In this document: in pieces, positions 1 to 8,709 of the stretch
Layout of the letters: the number at the start of each line of letters is the position of its first letter
How positions within the stretch are numbered: the first letter of the stretch is position 1
Assembly (NCBI RefSeq): GCF_000987955.1
Contig: NZ_LAZU01000021.1
Span: 434,001-498,000 of the forward strand
Direction: 5' to 3'
DNA length: 64,000 nucleotides
Source of the DNA: Paenibacillus sp. DMB20
Lineage (GTDB): Bacteria > Bacillota > Bacilli > Paenibacillales > Paenibacillaceae
Program-made: the position numbers and the translations under genes
The notes under the pieces: generated by a model
Told to the model about the DNA's origin: nothing
Databases searched by the model: none
What the model saw: the letters and a program-made list of their open reading frames with translations, nothing else

Positions 1-221
1 CCGACTATACCAAGACGAGCCGGATTATCGTTGTCCATCATCAGGACGAGGCGATCGGCATTATTGTAGATTACGTCAACAAGGTGACGACCTTCTCGGA
101 CATTCAGCTTCCGCCTGAACGGGTTGGAGGCGTGACCGGCCGGTATTTTACGGGCATCGGCGTATCGGACAACGGATTGGTCGGCATTTTGCAGCTGGAC
201 GAACTTCTGCTGTATGAATAG
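1..221 (+). CDS. cheW: CheW chemotaxis coupling protein, C-terminal end (partial)
   Basis: The window opens inside a gene whose reading frame starts at base 3 and stops at TAG 219-221, leaving about 72 residues. The translation has the beta-barrel pattern of the CheW/SH3-like domain (IIVDYVNKVTTF, then GVTGRYFTGIGV, then a terminal ILQLDELL strand). CheW links membrane chemoreceptors to the CheA kinase in the cytoplasm. cheA starts 14 bases downstream, which supports the call and suggests one operon. The N-terminal half lies outside the window, so full length and start cannot be judged. Confidence 0.85.
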   Translation, partial: DYTKTSRIIVVHHQDEAIGIIVDYVNKVTTFSDIQLPPERVGGVTGRYFTGIGVSDNGLVGILQLDELLLYE

Positions 222-235
222 GGGAGGGGACCGGC

Positions 236-2293
236 ATGCTGTCGGAATATAAAGAAGTCTTTATGGAGGAGCTTGACGAGCAGCTTCAGCTGATGGACGA
301 CGAAATTTTAAAGCTTGAGCAGGAAGGCGACAAGGGCAGTGCGATTCAAAGCCTGTTCCGCGCAGCTCACACCCTGAAGGGGTCGTCCGCCGCGATGGGC
401 TTTGAATCCATGAAGCTGCTGACCCATGAGATGGAGCATCTTCTTGATCAGGTCCGCAGCGGTAAGCTGGACGTGACCGCATCATTGATCGACCTCCTGT
501 TTCAAGCGCTGGATAATTTGAAGCTGCTGAAACTCGAAATTGCGGAGGGGGGAAGCCAGACCGACATATCGGGCTGCGTGGAGGAGATTCGGCAATTTGG
601 CAGCCGAACGCCCCTGGCCGAAGCGGCGTCGGAGCCGGAGCCTGAAACGGGAACGATTGAAGTCCCGGCCGTACCGAAACCGAAGCTGAGCATGGCTGAC
701 CGGCTAAAGGTGGCGGAATGCCTGGAACAGCGGCTTCAGGTGAACTGGGTCCTGCTCCGGATATCCGAATCCTGCGTTATTAAAGGAGCCCGGGCTTACG
801 TCATACAAGCCGCTCTTGCCGAAGCGGGAGAGATTCTTTATGCGTCGCCCGATCCCGCAGATCTGGACGAGTATATGGAGGGGACGGTGGAACTGGCGCT
901 CCTTTTTGCGGGCATGTTGGATGCGGAGCAGCTTCGGGCATTTGTCTCCGGTTTGATGGATGTGGAGGCCGCCACCGTAGAGCCGGTTCGATCCGAGGAA
1001 ACCGCGATTTTGGCGACAGCCGCGCCAAGCCGGACGAAGGATTCGGAGGCGGCCACCGTTTTGTTTCCGGAGCCGTCTCTGGAACAATCTCCGGCCGTCC
1101 GGTCCAAATCCCAGACGATCCGCGTCAGCGTCGAGCGCATGGAACATCTCATGAATCTGGTAGGGGAACTGGTCATCGATCAGACCCGGATCCATCAAGT
1201 GGAACAGATCCAAAGAAGGCGCTTTTCCGATGAATCCGTATCGGAGCTTGCCCACATCTCCGACCATCTGTCGCGGGTAATCAGCGACCTGCAGGACAGT
1301 GTCATGAAAGCGAGAATGCTGCCGATCGAACAGCTGTTTAACCGTTTCCCGCGCATGGTCCGGGACTTGAGCCGGGATCTTGGCAAGGAAATCGAGCTGA
1401 TTGTCGAGGGCAAGGACACGGAGCTGGACCGAACGCTGATTGAGGAAATCAGCGATCCGCTCATTCACCTGATCCGAAATGCGGTGGATCACGGAATCGA
1501 GACGCCGGAAATCAGGTCTGCTTCAGGCAAACCCCGGAATGGAAGCCTGGTCATCCGGGCAGCCCACGAGGATAATCAGGTGGTCATCTATGTCAGGGAC
1601 GACGGGGCCGGAATAGATCCGGCCAAGATGAGGGCTTCCGCCGTGTCCAAAGGAATGCTGACGCAAGAGGAAGCCGAGCTGTTATCCGACAGGGAAGCGG
1701 TCGGGCTCATTTTTCATCCGGGCTTTTCGACGGCCCGGGTTGTCAGCGACGTTTCGGGTCGAGGCGTCGGAATGGACATCGTCAAGAGCCATATCGAGAA
1801 GCTCAACGGGTTGATCGATACGGATACCGAGCCGGGGCAGGGCACGCAGTTTAAAATTAAGCTGCCGCTGACGCTTGCCATTATCGAGGGATTGCTTGTC
1901 AAGCTTGCAGGTCAGACCTATATCATACCGATGAGCAATATCGCGGAAATCGTAAGAATTCAGGCGGAGCAGCTTATCACCCTTCGGGGTAAACCGGTGA
2001 TTATGCTTCGGGATCAGATCATTCCGGTCACTTGGATACAGGATCACTTTCAAGTGCAGGGCGGGGAGCATGCCAAAAAGCATCTGTCGCTTGTTATCGT
2101 AGGTTCGGCGGAAAAGCGTATGGCGCTGGTAGTGGATGAGCTGATCGGGAACCAGGAGATTGTCATTAAATCGCTCGGCCAATATGTCGGCAAGGTTTCG
2201 GGCATTGCGGGCGGGACGATTCTGGGTGACGGCAGGGTGGCTTTGATCCTCGAAATCTCGGCATTAATTCAGAAGCTGAGCGGAAAGCAGTGA
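236..2293 (+). CDS. cheA: Chemotaxis sensor histidine kinase CheA
   Basis: CheA autophosphorylates in response to receptor signals and passes phosphate to CheY and CheB. At 685 residues it is close to the usual length. Domains in order: P1 Hpt (1-110) with the phosphoacceptor His at about 45 in AAHTLKGSS; a P2-like response-regulator docking region (about 150-250); P3 dimerisation helices (about 295-360); P4 ATPase with N box (LIRNAVDHGIE, about 410), G1 box (DDGAGID, about 456) and G2 box (GRGVGMDIV, about 509); P5 CheW-like regulatory domain (550-685). The ATG has a GGGGAGGGGA ribosome site directly upstream. It sits between cheW and cheB. All catalytic motifs are present, so it should be active. 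Confidence 0.97.
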   Translation: MLSEYKEVFMEELDEQLQLMDDEILKLEQEGDKGSAIQSLFRAAHTLKGSSAAMGFESMKLLTHEMEHLLDQVRSGKLDVTASLIDLLFQALDNLKLLKLEIAEGGSQTDISGCVEEIRQFGSRTPLAEAASEPEPETGTIEVPAVPKPKLSMADRLKVAECLEQRLQVNWVLLRISESCVIKGARAYVIQAALAEAGEILYASPDPADLDEYMEGTVELALLFAGMLDAEQLRAFVSGLMDVEAATVEPVRSEETAILATAAPSRTKDSEAATVLFPEPSLEQSPAVRSKSQTIRVSVERMEHLMNLVGELVIDQTRIHQVEQIQRRRFSDESVSELAHISDHLSRVISDLQDSVMKARMLPIEQLFNRFPRMVRDLSRDLGKEIELIVEGKDTELDRTLIEEISDPLIHLIRNAVDHGIETPEIRSASGKPRNGSLVIRAAHEDNQVVIYVRDDGAGIDPAKMRASAVSKGMLTQEEAELLSDREAVGLIFHPGFSTARVVSDVSGRGVGMDIVKSHIEKLNGLIDTDTEPGQGTQFKIKLPLTLAIIEGLLVKLAGQTYIIPMSNIAEIVRIQAEQLITLRGKPVIMLRDQIIPVTWIQDHFQVQGGEHAKKHLSLVIVGSAEKRMALVVDELIGNQEIVIKSLGQYVGKVSGIAGGTILGDGRVALILEISALIQKLSGKQ

Positions 2294-2350
2294 TCGGATA
2301 TGAAGTTTCATGTTTGCGAAAATGTTTAACAAAAAGGAAGATTGCCAGTT

Positions 2351-3409
2351 ATGGGACCGATAAAAGTGCTAGTCGTTGATGATTCGCTGTTTATGCGCAA
2401 GTTCATTGTCAGGCTGGCGGAGGAAGACGAATCCATTCAGGTGATCGGGACTGCCCGGAACGGAGCAGAGGGAGTTAGAATGGTCAAAGAACTCAGGCCC
2501 GATATTGTCACCATGGATGTGGAAATGCCTGAAATGAACGGCCTTGAGGCACTTGCCAAAATCATGGAGGAACTGCCGACAAGAGTCATAATGCTGAGTT
2601 CCCTGACCCGGGAAGGCGCTGACGTAACCATTAAGGCGCTGCAAAGCGGTGCGGTTGATTTTATAGCCAAACCTGATTCCTATGCCGATTTCGCGGAAGC
2701 CCGCAACGAGATCATCGGCAAAATAAAAACAGCCGCCCGGACGCCGCTGTCCATACTGATCTCTGCCCGACGGAGCTTGAACAGGGCTGCCCGGCGGGAA
2801 ACCCCGCTGAAGCCGGCCGGAGGCTTGAAGCCGTTCAGTCAGATCGTGGCGGTCGGTACTTCCACCGGCGGGCCCAAAGCGCTGGAAACCGTCCTGGGAG
2901 GATTTCCGGAAGATATTCCTTTTCCCGTGCTGGTCGTACAGCACATGCCGCCAAGATTCACGGCTTCGCTTGCGGAACGGCTGAATCAGGTCTGCCGGAT
3001 ATCGGTTGCGGAAGCAAAGGACGGCCAGCTGCTTCAGGGAGGAACAGCCTATATTGCACCCGGCGGATTCCATATGACCGTGGCCATGAAGCGGGGAGAA
3101 TATCGGATCGCCCTTCATCAGGAAGAGCCACAAAACCGTCACCGTCCTTCGGTCGACGTGTTGTTTCACTCCGTTACTGAGCTTTCCGGTTTAAAAAGGC
3201 ATTTTGTCCTGATGACGGGGATGGGAAGCGACGGCGCCAAAGGAATGGCATACGCCAAACGTCACGGGGCCTCATCCACGATTGCCGAGGCGCAGGAGAC
3301 CTGCGTAGTTTTCGGCATGCCCCGAACGGCTATCGAGCTGAACTGCGTTGACCATGTGCTGCCGGTGACCGTCATAGCCGCCAAGATCAGGCAGCTGACG
3401 AGTGTGTGA
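2351..3409 (+). CDS. cheB: Chemotaxis response regulator, protein-glutamate methylesterase CheB
   Basis: CheB demethylates (and usually deamidates) chemoreceptor glutamates when phosphorylated by CheA, giving adaptation. The N-terminal receiver domain has the acidic pair D10-D11 and phosphoacceptor D56 in TMDVEMPEMNG. The C-terminal esterase has the catalytic Ser in GTSTGG (about 170), His in VVQHMPP (about 198) and Asp in MGSDGAKGM (about 294). I chose ATG 2351 because AAGGAAG (2334-2340) lies 10 bases before it; an in-frame TTG at 2342 would leave only one base. A strong terminator follows, so this ends the cheW-cheA-cheB unit. Confidence 0.95.
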   Translation: MGPIKVLVVDDSLFMRKFIVRLAEEDESIQVIGTARNGAEGVRMVKELRPDIVTMDVEMPEMNGLEALAKIMEELPTRVIMLSSLTREGADVTIKALQSGAVDFIAKPDSYADFAEARNEIIGKIKTAARTPLSILISARRSLNRAARRETPLKPAGGLKPFSQIVAVGTSTGGPKALETVLGGFPEDIPFPVLVVQHMPPRFTASLAERLNQVCRISVAEAKDGQLLQGGTAYIAPGGFHMTVAMKRGEYRIALHQEEPQNRHRPSVDVLFHSVTELSGLKRHFVLMTGMGSDGAKGMAYAKRHGASSTIAEAQETCVVFGMPRTAIELNCVDHVLPVTVIAAKIRQLTSV

Positions 3410-3440
3410 GCTGCGAAAACAATATGTGTGAAATAAATAA

Positions 3441-3492
3441 TATGCAATAAAACTCCCTGCGGGTCGTGACCTGGAGGGAGTTTTATTGCATA
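3441..3492 (+). terminator. Intrinsic terminator after cheB
   Basis: A perfect 18-bp inverted repeat (arms 3441-3458 and 3475-3492, loop 16 bases) whose arms hold an A-run on the left and a T-run on the right. It can therefore act in both directions. It closes the chemotaxis operon before the iron-uptake region. Confidence 0.85.
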
Positions 3493-3591
3493 TATCCTAT
3501 GAAATCCGCGTCAGCCTTGAACCGGTGCGGCGAGTTGACCTAGCGCGCGGTTGTAGCTGGGGAATGGATTCGCTGGTTAACTAAAATATGG

Positions 3592-3644
3592 TTGCGAACA
3601 AATAATCGGTCCACTACAATAAGGTTCAATGATAATGATTATCA
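3592..3644 (+). promoter_or_regulatory. SigA-type promoter with a Fur box for the AraC regulator
   Basis: TTGCGA (3592-3597) and TACAAT (3615-3620) are separated by 17 bases, a good vegetative promoter. Ten bases downstream, TGATAATGATTATCA (3630-3644) is a perfect 7-1-7 Fur palindrome. Placement over the likely transcription start implies iron repression of the regulator gene. The Fur role is inferred from the consensus. Confidence 0.85.
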
Positions 3645-3682
3645 ATTTCAAGTGTATGAAAGAAAGGGAGCGGGTATTACCT

Positions 3683-5194
3683 ATGAGTCAAGTGGACCCT
3701 TTGGCAAATATGGTGGATATATCGGATATGCGTCTGATTTCACTGTCGGAAGGACGGCGGTGCAGCTGTGAAAAGGAGCACGAGTTGGTGTATATGCTGG
3801 AAGGTAAGGCAGCCCTTTGTTCCTCGTTGTTCGAAGGGATAATAAGTGAAGGGGATATGGTGATGATTCCGGCCGGGTCGGGCGAGTACATCATGACCCC
3901 GGTTACGGAACCGACATCGGCTTATTATGTGCAGTTTGCTTCAGCGGTCGTGTCCAGGGCCGCCGGAAGCTGGAATGTAAAGGATGCCTTACCTGCAATG
4001 CGCGGCATGGCAAGAATCCGGCCGATATCCCTTCTCCGCCATCGATTGGAGCAGCTGCATCGGCAGTGGCTGAAGCAGCAAAGCTACAGCACGAAGCTGC
4101 ACATCGCTTGGTTAGAGCTGTGGGATGCCATATCGAACGGGGCCATGGGGGAAGAGGCCAGTCTGGATTCGTTAATTCAATCGATTATCCGTCATATGGA
4201 TATTCATTTTATGGAACCGTTTCAGGTTGAGGATATGGCACGGTATTCCGGAGTTACTCCGACGATATTTTTCAAACGGTTCAAGGAGTGCACATCTTTG
4301 AGTCCGCTGCAGTATTTAACCCGTAATCGGCTGGAGAAGGCTCGGCGTATGCTCGTGGAAGATGTGGTTAATATTCGCGAGGTCGCAAGCGGGGTAGGGT
4401 ATCAGGATGTACAGTATTTTAGCCGTATGTTCAAGAAGATGGTCGGTTTGCCGCCCTACCGGTATCACCAAATGCTGCGAAGGAAGGTCGCGGTGCTGAG
4501 CCCACCGATGTTCGATAATCTTCTGGCTCTCGGTTTGCCGCGGGAGAAGCTGATTCCGTTCTGGAATAGAAGCGAGCAGAAGAACCCGTACAAACAGTTA
4601 GAGACCAATGGGATGGAATTACAGTGGTTGCGGAGAGTACAGCCTGAGATGATTATAGGCACGGACGGTTCGGAACAGATGTACGATCAACTGGCCGAGA
4701 TTGCGCCGACCAGACTGATCGCGTTTAAGCCTTACTCGTGGCGGGAGCATCTGCGTGAGCTGGCGGCGATTCTGAATGCTGGTGAAGTGGCGGAATACTG
4801 GCTTTATTATTATGAGCAAAAAGCCGCTGCCGTCCGTGAACGGATCCATAGGCGGCTTGGAGAACAAACGGTGCTGGCAGCTTCGGTAAACGATCAGGGA
4901 ATCCGGATTTTCGGAATGAAACGCCGCAAAATCGGACGGCTGCTGTACGGCGATTTGCAGATGAATGCTCCAAAAGGAACGGAAGAGTTCGCTTTTACCG
5001 ATGTAAAAAGCTTGGCCGATTTAAATGATTTCAAGGCGGATCATATATTGCTGTTTCAGGATCGGCCGCTTCGAGCTAGAGTCCAGGTACCTGTTGGCGG
5101 CCATGTACACCATGCCGGCATCAATCCGTGGCTTCATTACTCAGCGCTTGGGCACGAAAAATCGATCGAGCATGCGTTGCAATATTTTGCATAG
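3683..5194 (+). CDS. AraC-family regulator with C-terminal siderophore-binding-like domain (Btr type)
   Basis: Predicted transcription activator for the iron-siderophore transporter that follows. The N-terminal part is a cupin-like sensor region. Residues about 160-262 form an AraC double helix-turn-helix (QVEDMARYSGVTPTIFFKRF and the second helix pair ending in YFSRMFKKMVGLPPYRY). Residues about 268-500 resemble a periplasmic-binding-protein fold, as in B. subtilis Btr, which senses ferric bacillibactin. I chose ATG 3683: an in-frame ATG at 3629 lies inside the Fur box and is unlikely. The ribosome site AAAGGGAG ends 12 bases upstream, somewhat far. Ligand identity (bacillibactin or another catecholate) is inference. 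Confidence 0.85.
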   Translation: MSQVDPLANMVDISDMRLISLSEGRRCSCEKEHELVYMLEGKAALCSSLFEGIISEGDMVMIPAGSGEYIMTPVTEPTSAYYVQFASAVVSRAAGSWNVKDALPAMRGMARIRPISLLRHRLEQLHRQWLKQQSYSTKLHIAWLELWDAISNGAMGEEASLDSLIQSIIRHMDIHFMEPFQVEDMARYSGVTPTIFFKRFKECTSLSPLQYLTRNRLEKARRMLVEDVVNIREVASGVGYQDVQYFSRMFKKMVGLPPYRYHQMLRRKVAVLSPPMFDNLLALGLPREKLIPFWNRSEQKNPYKQLETNGMELQWLRRVQPEMIIGTDGSEQMYDQLAEIAPTRLIAFKPYSWREHLRELAAILNAGEVAEYWLYYYEQKAAAVRERIHRRLGEQTVLAASVNDQGIRIFGMKRRKIGRLLYGDLQMNAPKGTEEFAFTDVKSLADLNDFKADHILLFQDRPLRARVQVPVGGHVHHAGINPWLHYSALGHEKSIEHALQYFA

Positions 5195-5288
5195 GAACGA
5201 CAATCTGTTGAACGATTCAAAGGAATGTACATTCAAAAAATCAGGATTTGCTATTTATAAGAAATATCAGGTTCAGTACTATTACAAA

Positions 5289-5303
5289 TGATAATGATAA
5301 TCA
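5289..5303 (+). promoter_or_regulatory. Fur box before the siderophore transporter operon
   Basis: TGATAATGATAATCA matches the 7-1-7 Fur consensus with one mismatch in the right arm. It lies in the 147-base gap between the regulator and the small open frame at 5342, so the transport genes appear to have their own iron-controlled promoter. No convincing -35/-10 pair with good spacing was found next to it. Confidence 0.8.
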
Positions 5304-5341
5304 ATACCAGTTTTGAGTTGTTGGATGGAAGGGGAATTGAA

Positions 5342-5506
5342 ATGGCAGCAGCTTTTCATACAGCCGATACCCGGGGGGGAGCGTACGGACAGGAATATGT
5401 GATCCTAATGGATACCATCTTGTATGATTTCCCTGCTGATCAACAATGGACCGTAACGACTTGTACGTGCAACGGAGGAAGCTTGCTCTTATGCAAACAT
5501 CACTGA
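5342..5506 (+). CDS. Small open frame of 54 residues overlapping the first permease
   Basis: An ATG at 5342 follows GGAAGGGGAATTGAA, and the frame runs to TGA at 5504-5506, overlapping the start of the first permease by 16 bases. The peptide is unrecognised, with no membrane segment and a Cys/Thr-rich tail (TVTTCTCNGG then LLLCKHH). It could be a leader whose translation is coupled to the permease, a decayed gene end, or chance. I see no homologue by eye. Its value is mainly positional: it sits directly behind a Fur box. Confidence 0.35.
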   Translation: MAAAFHTADTRGGAYGQEYVILMDTILYDFPADQQWTVTTCTCNGGSLLLCKHH

Positions 5507-6531
5507 CCAAGATAGAGAAAACAACATCGATTCGAACCCGGCCGTGGGCAGCCACGATGATTATTGCTGTCGGACTGGCCGCCATCGTAATGGGCATAGT
5601 GGCATCTATACTGACGGGTGTAGCCAATATTACATTCGATACGATTTGGACTTCGCTCATCGATTACGATCCAAGCAACGACCACCATGCAATAATTCGG
5701 GAACTGCGAATGCCTCGTGCGTTGGCCGGCGTGTTGGCAGGATCTGCGTTCGCTGTAGCAGGAGCCATTATGCAGGGGATGACGCGGAATCCAATTGCGG
5801 ATACCGGCCTGCTGGGCATTAATTCGGGGGCGGGTCTCGTACTGGTTCTCGTCTTTGCGTTTGTTCCATGGCTGCCCTTCGAATATATCATCCTGTTTTC
5901 CTTTATTGGTGCGGGTTTTGGTGCTCTGCTTGTATACGGAATTGCATTCATGTCCAGAGGCGGGTTGTCTCCATTGAAGCTGGTGCTGGCTGGAGCAGTT
6001 GTTGGATCGCTTACCTCCGGGATCAGCCAGGCGTTGTCGCTGCTTTTCCAGATCAATTACGATTTGGCGTTCTGGTCTGCAGGAGGCATCTCCACCGCGG
6101 AATGGTTTCAGGTGTCGGTCATGATGCCATGGATTATAGCAGGACTTCTCACAGCCATGGTCATTTCACGTTCTATCACGGTGCTCAGCCTGGGAGAGGA
6201 TGTGGCGGCAGGGCTCGGACAGCGGACGAGGCTGATTAAAGGAATCGGCACCATCGTTGTCATGATCCTGGCCGGTGCATCCGTATCCACCGTAGGCGGC
6301 GTTGGATTCATCGGCTTGATCGTGCCGCATATGGTCCGTTATGTGGTCGGCGTCGACTATCGCTGGATCATTCCTTGCTCTGCCATTGTGGGCGGGATAC
6401 TGGTTCTATTCGCGGACATCGCGGCCAAGCTGATCGCTGCGCCTTATGAGACTCCGCTCGGGGCAATCATTGCCGTGATGGGCGTTCCCTTCTTTCTGTA
6501 TTTGGCACGCAGGGAAAGGAGAGAGCTGTAA
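5491..6531 (+). CDS. Fe-siderophore ABC transporter permease (FecCD family), first subunit
   Basis: Membrane subunit of an iron(III)-siderophore importer, 346 residues with about ten hydrophobic segments. Family signatures include the PRALAGVLAGSAFAVAGAIMQ block and NPIADTGLLGINSGAG near residues 75-115, and GFIGLIVPHMVRY, the ATPase-coupling EAA-like loop, near 275. ATG 5491 is preceded by GGAGGAA (5474-5480) at a 10-base spacing; the in-frame ATG at 5446 has no comparable site. Its TAA overlaps the next permease ATG by one base (TAATG), so the two are co-translated and probably form a heterodimer, as in B. subtilis FeuB/FeuC. Confidence 0.93.
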   Translation: MQTSLTKIEKTTSIRTRPWAATMIIAVGLAAIVMGIVASILTGVANITFDTIWTSLIDYDPSNDHHAIIRELRMPRALAGVLAGSAFAVAGAIMQGMTRNPIADTGLLGINSGAGLVLVLVFAFVPWLPFEYIILFSFIGAGFGALLVYGIAFMSRGGLSPLKLVLAGAVVGSLTSGISQALSLLFQINYDLAFWSAGGISTAEWFQVSVMMPWIIAGLLTAMVISRSITVLSLGEDVAAGLGQRTRLIKGIGTIVVMILAGASVSTVGGVGFIGLIVPHMVRYVVGVDYRWIIPCSAIVGGILVLFADIAAKLIAAPYETPLGAIIAVMGVPFFLYLARRERREL

Positions 6532-7556
6532 TGATTTCAGACTTGTTCGGGCTAAGCCGCAAAAACCGCAGCATCAAAATTATCATTCTGTTCGGCGTGC
6601 TGCTTTTAATTGGCTTTATGATCAGCCTGAATATCGGCCGTTACAGCATTTCTCCAGCCGAGGTGCTGCAAACCCTGCTTGGTAACGGGTCCAAAAAGCA
6701 AAACATCGTGCTCTATGATCTTCGCCTCCCCCGCATGATTATAGCCGTATTAATGGGGGCGGGACTGGCTGTATCCGGCGCGGTCTTACAGGGCATCTCG
6801 CGCAACGGGCTGTCGGACCCAGGCATTCTGGGCATCAGTTCCGGTGCAGGCTTGGCCGTGCTATTGTTCGTATCCTTTTATCCGGCGAACAGTGAGGCAC
6901 CGCCGTTCCTTATGCCGTTTCTTGCCCTGGTTGGGGCGGGGGCGACGGCAGTCCTCATCTATGTTCTTTCGTACAAGAAGGGTCAAGGAATCTCGCCGAC
7001 ACGCTTGCTGCTTACAGGTATAGCCGTAGGAGCAGGACTCAGCGCAGTCAGCATTATACTGACATTGCAACTGAATCCGCGTAATCTGGAGTTTGTTGTT
7101 ACCTGGCAGATGGGATCGCTATGGGGGTCGAATTGGAAATTTGTCCTTGCCCTTATCCCCTGGATACTCATTTTGCTGCCTTATGTATATTGGAAGTCAA
7201 GAGTGCTGAACATGCTCAGCATGAATGAACACATTGCCGAGAGCCTGGGCGTATCGATCAATAAGGAGCGGCTGCTTCTGCTGGGGGCTGCGGTAGGCCT
7301 AGCGGCCTCCAGTGTCGCAATTGGCGGAGGCATCGGCTTTGTAGGGCTGCTGGGACCTCATATCGCTCGTCGTCTGGTCGGTCCCCAACATCAATATATG
7401 CTGCCGATCACGGCTGGAGTGGGGGCACTGCTGGTGTTGATCGGTGATACGGTCGGCCGCAGCTTTATGGAATTCACGGAGGTGCCTGCCGGGGTGGTCA
7501 TCTCACTGCTCGGGGGCCCGTACTTTATTTATCTGCTTATGCGCAACAGAGCATAG
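6531..7556 (+). CDS. Fe-siderophore ABC transporter permease (FecCD family), second subunit
   Basis: Second membrane subunit, 341 residues, with the same layout: an N-terminal transmembrane segment, LRLPRMIIAVLMGAGLAVSG, NGLSDPGILGISSGAG and GFVGLLGPHIARR. It is paralogous to the preceding permease and starts on the overlapping TAATG. Together with that permease, the binding lipoprotein and the ATPase it makes a complete importer. It sits behind the second Fur box, so expression in low iron is expected. Confidence 0.93.
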   Translation: MISDLFGLSRKNRSIKIIILFGVLLLIGFMISLNIGRYSISPAEVLQTLLGNGSKKQNIVLYDLRLPRMIIAVLMGAGLAVSGAVLQGISRNGLSDPGILGISSGAGLAVLLFVSFYPANSEAPPFLMPFLALVGAGATAVLIYVLSYKKGQGISPTRLLLTGIAVGAGLSAVSIILTLQLNPRNLEFVVTWQMGSLWGSNWKFVLALIPWILILLPYVYWKSRVLNMLSMNEHIAESLGVSINKERLLLLGAAVGLAASSVAIGGGIGFVGLLGPHIARRLVGPQHQYMLPITAGVGALLVLIGDTVGRSFMEFTEVPAGVVISLLGGPYFIYLLMRNRA

Positions 7557-7585
7557 TCTTTAATCATACATTTTGGAGGGGAAAC

Positions 7586-8614
7586 ATGTTAATCCATAAA
7601 AGAAAAATGATGCTTGTCATGCTCCTGATCCTTGCGTTTGCCCTTGCGGCTTGCGGTAATAACGGACAGAAGACAGCGGAATCAAATACGGGGGACACTG
7701 CAGCGGGGACTAAGGCAGAAGAGCCTTCCGCAGAAGTACCGTTTGCTGGGAATAAGCAGTCAGCCTCGCAGTTTCCGCGTACGATCCAGCATGTGAAGGG
7801 GGAACTTACGCTGGAAAACGCCCCCCAAAAAATCGCGAGCGTTGATATTATGGCAACCGATTACCTGCTTGTGCTTGATATTGCACCGGTCGTATCGGAA
7901 GGTTTTAGTACCAAGGACAGATCCCCGATCTTTGGCCAATACGCGAAAGGGAAAGAGGTCGTCGATTTGGGAGGCAAAACCAATCTGGAGACGCTGCTTG
8001 AGATGGAACCGGACCTTATTGTCATGAGCAGCACAAGCACGAACAAAGTGGAGCGCTTCGATGAATTTAACAAAATGGCGGATAGCGTTGTCATCGACTT
8101 CTCGCTGGATGCTCCTTCAAGGCTGAGAAAATTCGCCGAGCTTGTCGGCAAGGAAGAGAAGGCTGAGGAAGTGATAGCATACTTCAATCAGCTGAAAGAA
8201 GAGGCAAGAACAGTGGCGGCGAAGCACAACAATGAGACCGTTCTGTTTCTGATCTCGAACGGCAAGGATTTCACGGTCATCCATCCGACCAACTTCCCGA
8301 TCTTTTATGAGGAAATCGGACTGACACCGGTTCCCGGACTGCCTGAAGAAGGTAAAATCGGTGGCCGGATTGGAATAGAGGCATTAAGTGAGTTTGCGCC
8401 GGACCATATCTTCATCGCGGAAAACCGCCGCCAAATGGACCCCGCGAATCCGCAGGGATTGATCAATATTTGGACTGAAAACGCGGTATGGAACAATTTG
8501 GAGGCCGTGAAGAACAACCAGGTATATTCGGTGGATACACTTGTCGGCGACACGTTCTTCCTGGGACAAGTCGCGGGCCTGAAAGCCATTAAAGAACATT
8601 TGGGCAGGGAATAG
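7586..8614 (+). CDS. Fe-siderophore substrate-binding lipoprotein
   Basis: Extracellular receptor of the importer, 342 residues. A short basic start and hydrophobic core are followed by a lipobox LAAC with the lipidated Cys at 23, then a flexible polar linker (about 24-60). The rest is a Peripla_BP_2 fold (IASVDIMATDYLLVLDIAPV, then VVDLGGKTNLETLLEMEPDL). ATG 7586 follows TTGGAGGGGAAAC, a strong ribosome site. It resembles FeuA/FhuD-type proteins. Which siderophore it binds cannot be read from the sequence; the Btr-like regulator suggests a catecholate. Confidence 0.93.
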   Translation: MLIHKRKMMLVMLLILAFALAACGNNGQKTAESNTGDTAAGTKAEEPSAEVPFAGNKQSASQFPRTIQHVKGELTLENAPQKIASVDIMATDYLLVLDIAPVVSEGFSTKDRSPIFGQYAKGKEVVDLGGKTNLETLLEMEPDLIVMSSTSTNKVERFDEFNKMADSVVIDFSLDAPSRLRKFAELVGKEEKAEEVIAYFNQLKEEARTVAAKHNNETVLFLISNGKDFTVIHPTNFPIFYEEIGLTPVPGLPEEGKIGGRIGIEALSEFAPDHIFIAENRRQMDPANPQGLINIWTENAVWNNLEAVKNNQVYSVDTLVGDTFFLGQVAGLKAIKEHLGRE

Positions 8615-8709
8615 GCAGATCCACTAAAGAGAACTATTAGCACTGTGGTGGGAACAGAGTAGATTGGAACCGGCGCTTGAACTGTCCGCAGCGGAATGGA
8701 GGAGCACGA

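Noticed and set aside
704..1492. Long minus-strand frame opposite cheA
   Set aside because: It lies wholly inside cheA, has no family pattern and no ribosome site; it is a by-product of the GC-rich codon usage.
3629..3682. Upstream ATG start for the AraC regulator
   Set aside because: The start codon is inside the Fur palindrome and close to the transcription start, so it cannot have a ribosome site.
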